A DNA stretch of 64,000 bases from JANSWP01 sp041941305. Its GTDB lineage: Bacteria; Bacteroidota; Bacteroidia; Chitinophagales; Saprospiraceae. Position numbers and translations under genes: made by a program. Of the stretch, positions 63,838 through 64,000 are shown piece by piece. Location of the stretch: the NCBI GenBank assembly GCA_041941305.1, contig JBGTQJ010000019.1:90718-154717 (forward strand). Reading direction: 5' to 3'. Under the pieces are notes generated by a model that saw only the letters and a program-made list of their open reading frames with translations, had not been told where the DNA came from and ran no database searches. The first letter of the stretch is position 1, and each line of letters opens with the position of its first letter.

Positions 63838-64000
63838 GAAGGTGTTTGATTTTTGTTAACTGTCATACAATGTGACAATTATCACCAATTAATTAAAAAC
63901 TATGGTGGAAATTTGAGGTCACCAAAACAATCAAAATAGATATTTGTATGTGTTTAGCGTGCTTTTTTAGTATTTTTTTGAAATTTATATCTTTGTTAAA
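63838..64000. other. Non-coding end of window
   Basis: 163 bp, AT-rich. TATCTTTG (63988-63995) fits a -7 box and may belong to a gene beyond the window. Nothing else seen. Confidence 0.4.

Overview
The window comes from a low-GC member of the Bacteroidota, most likely a Saprospiraceae-like marine or activated-sludge bacterium. The signs are secreted proteins with C-terminal type IX secretion sorting domains (starts of the form FPNP/YPNP), a SusC/SusD pair, 'NGCDS' repeat surface proteins, genes with no Shine-Dalgarno sites, and promoters of the Bacteroidetes form TTTG-N19..21-TAnnTTTG (clearest at 41424-41454 and 52636-52667). The family-level placement is inference.

Layout. 1-7436: secreted and envelope proteins (a glycosidase-like PKD/T9SS protein cut by the window edge, a choice-of-anchor-J T9SS protein, a TonB-C protein, a DUF5916 protein). 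7497-20848 (minus strand): a six-gene proteolytic conflict or programmed-death-like locus. In transcription order it encodes CHAT protease + degenerate STAND, MoxR AAA+, vWA, LRR + catalytically dead CHAT + EAD-like tail, caspase + subtilisin, and caspase + a module shared with the LRR protein. 21028-36606: a GlcNAc/chitin utilisation locus (LacI-type regulator with three operators, ROK kinase, NagB/PIG-L, SusC, SusD, FG-GAP/UnbV lipoprotein, GH20 hexosaminidase). 36623-37501: a DDAH/ADI-like enzyme. 37610-45157: two non-paralogous complex II operons side by side, a canonical Bacteroidetes sdhCAB and a second resembling actinobacterial Sdh1. 45751-52452: miscellaneous genes (VOC protein, TraB/GumN, Lrp/AsnC, HolA, a DUF3179 fusion). 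52636-61426: the tryptophan operon trpL-E-G-D-C-F-(uma2, reversed)-B-A followed by a DAHP synthase. It opens with a leader peptide containing three consecutive Trp codons and an intrinsic terminator, i.e. a ribosome-mediated attenuator. 61510-63837: a two-domain lipoprotein with a GH113-like barrel.

The intergenic DNA is unusually structured. There are heptanucleotide-repeat tracts, often with an inverted partner (40334, 46205, and one inside a CDS at 62833). There are GGTTCAA-type hairpins at gene ends (3108, 49058, 60304) and two ~163 bp elements with terminal inverted repeats and a related core (34028, 45566). A 52-bp spacerless perfect palindrome sits between trpG and trpD (55047). A probable relative of that palindrome lies at 10.1 kb, where the assembly breaks into Ns.

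The strongest candidate for an undescribed system is the 7.5-20.8 kb protease locus. Its parts match families known from MoxR-vWA-CHAT/caspase conflict systems. The combination of an active CHAT, a dead CHAT, two caspases, a caspase-subtilisin fusion and a module shared between scaffold and executioner is, as far as I can tell from sequence alone, unusual.
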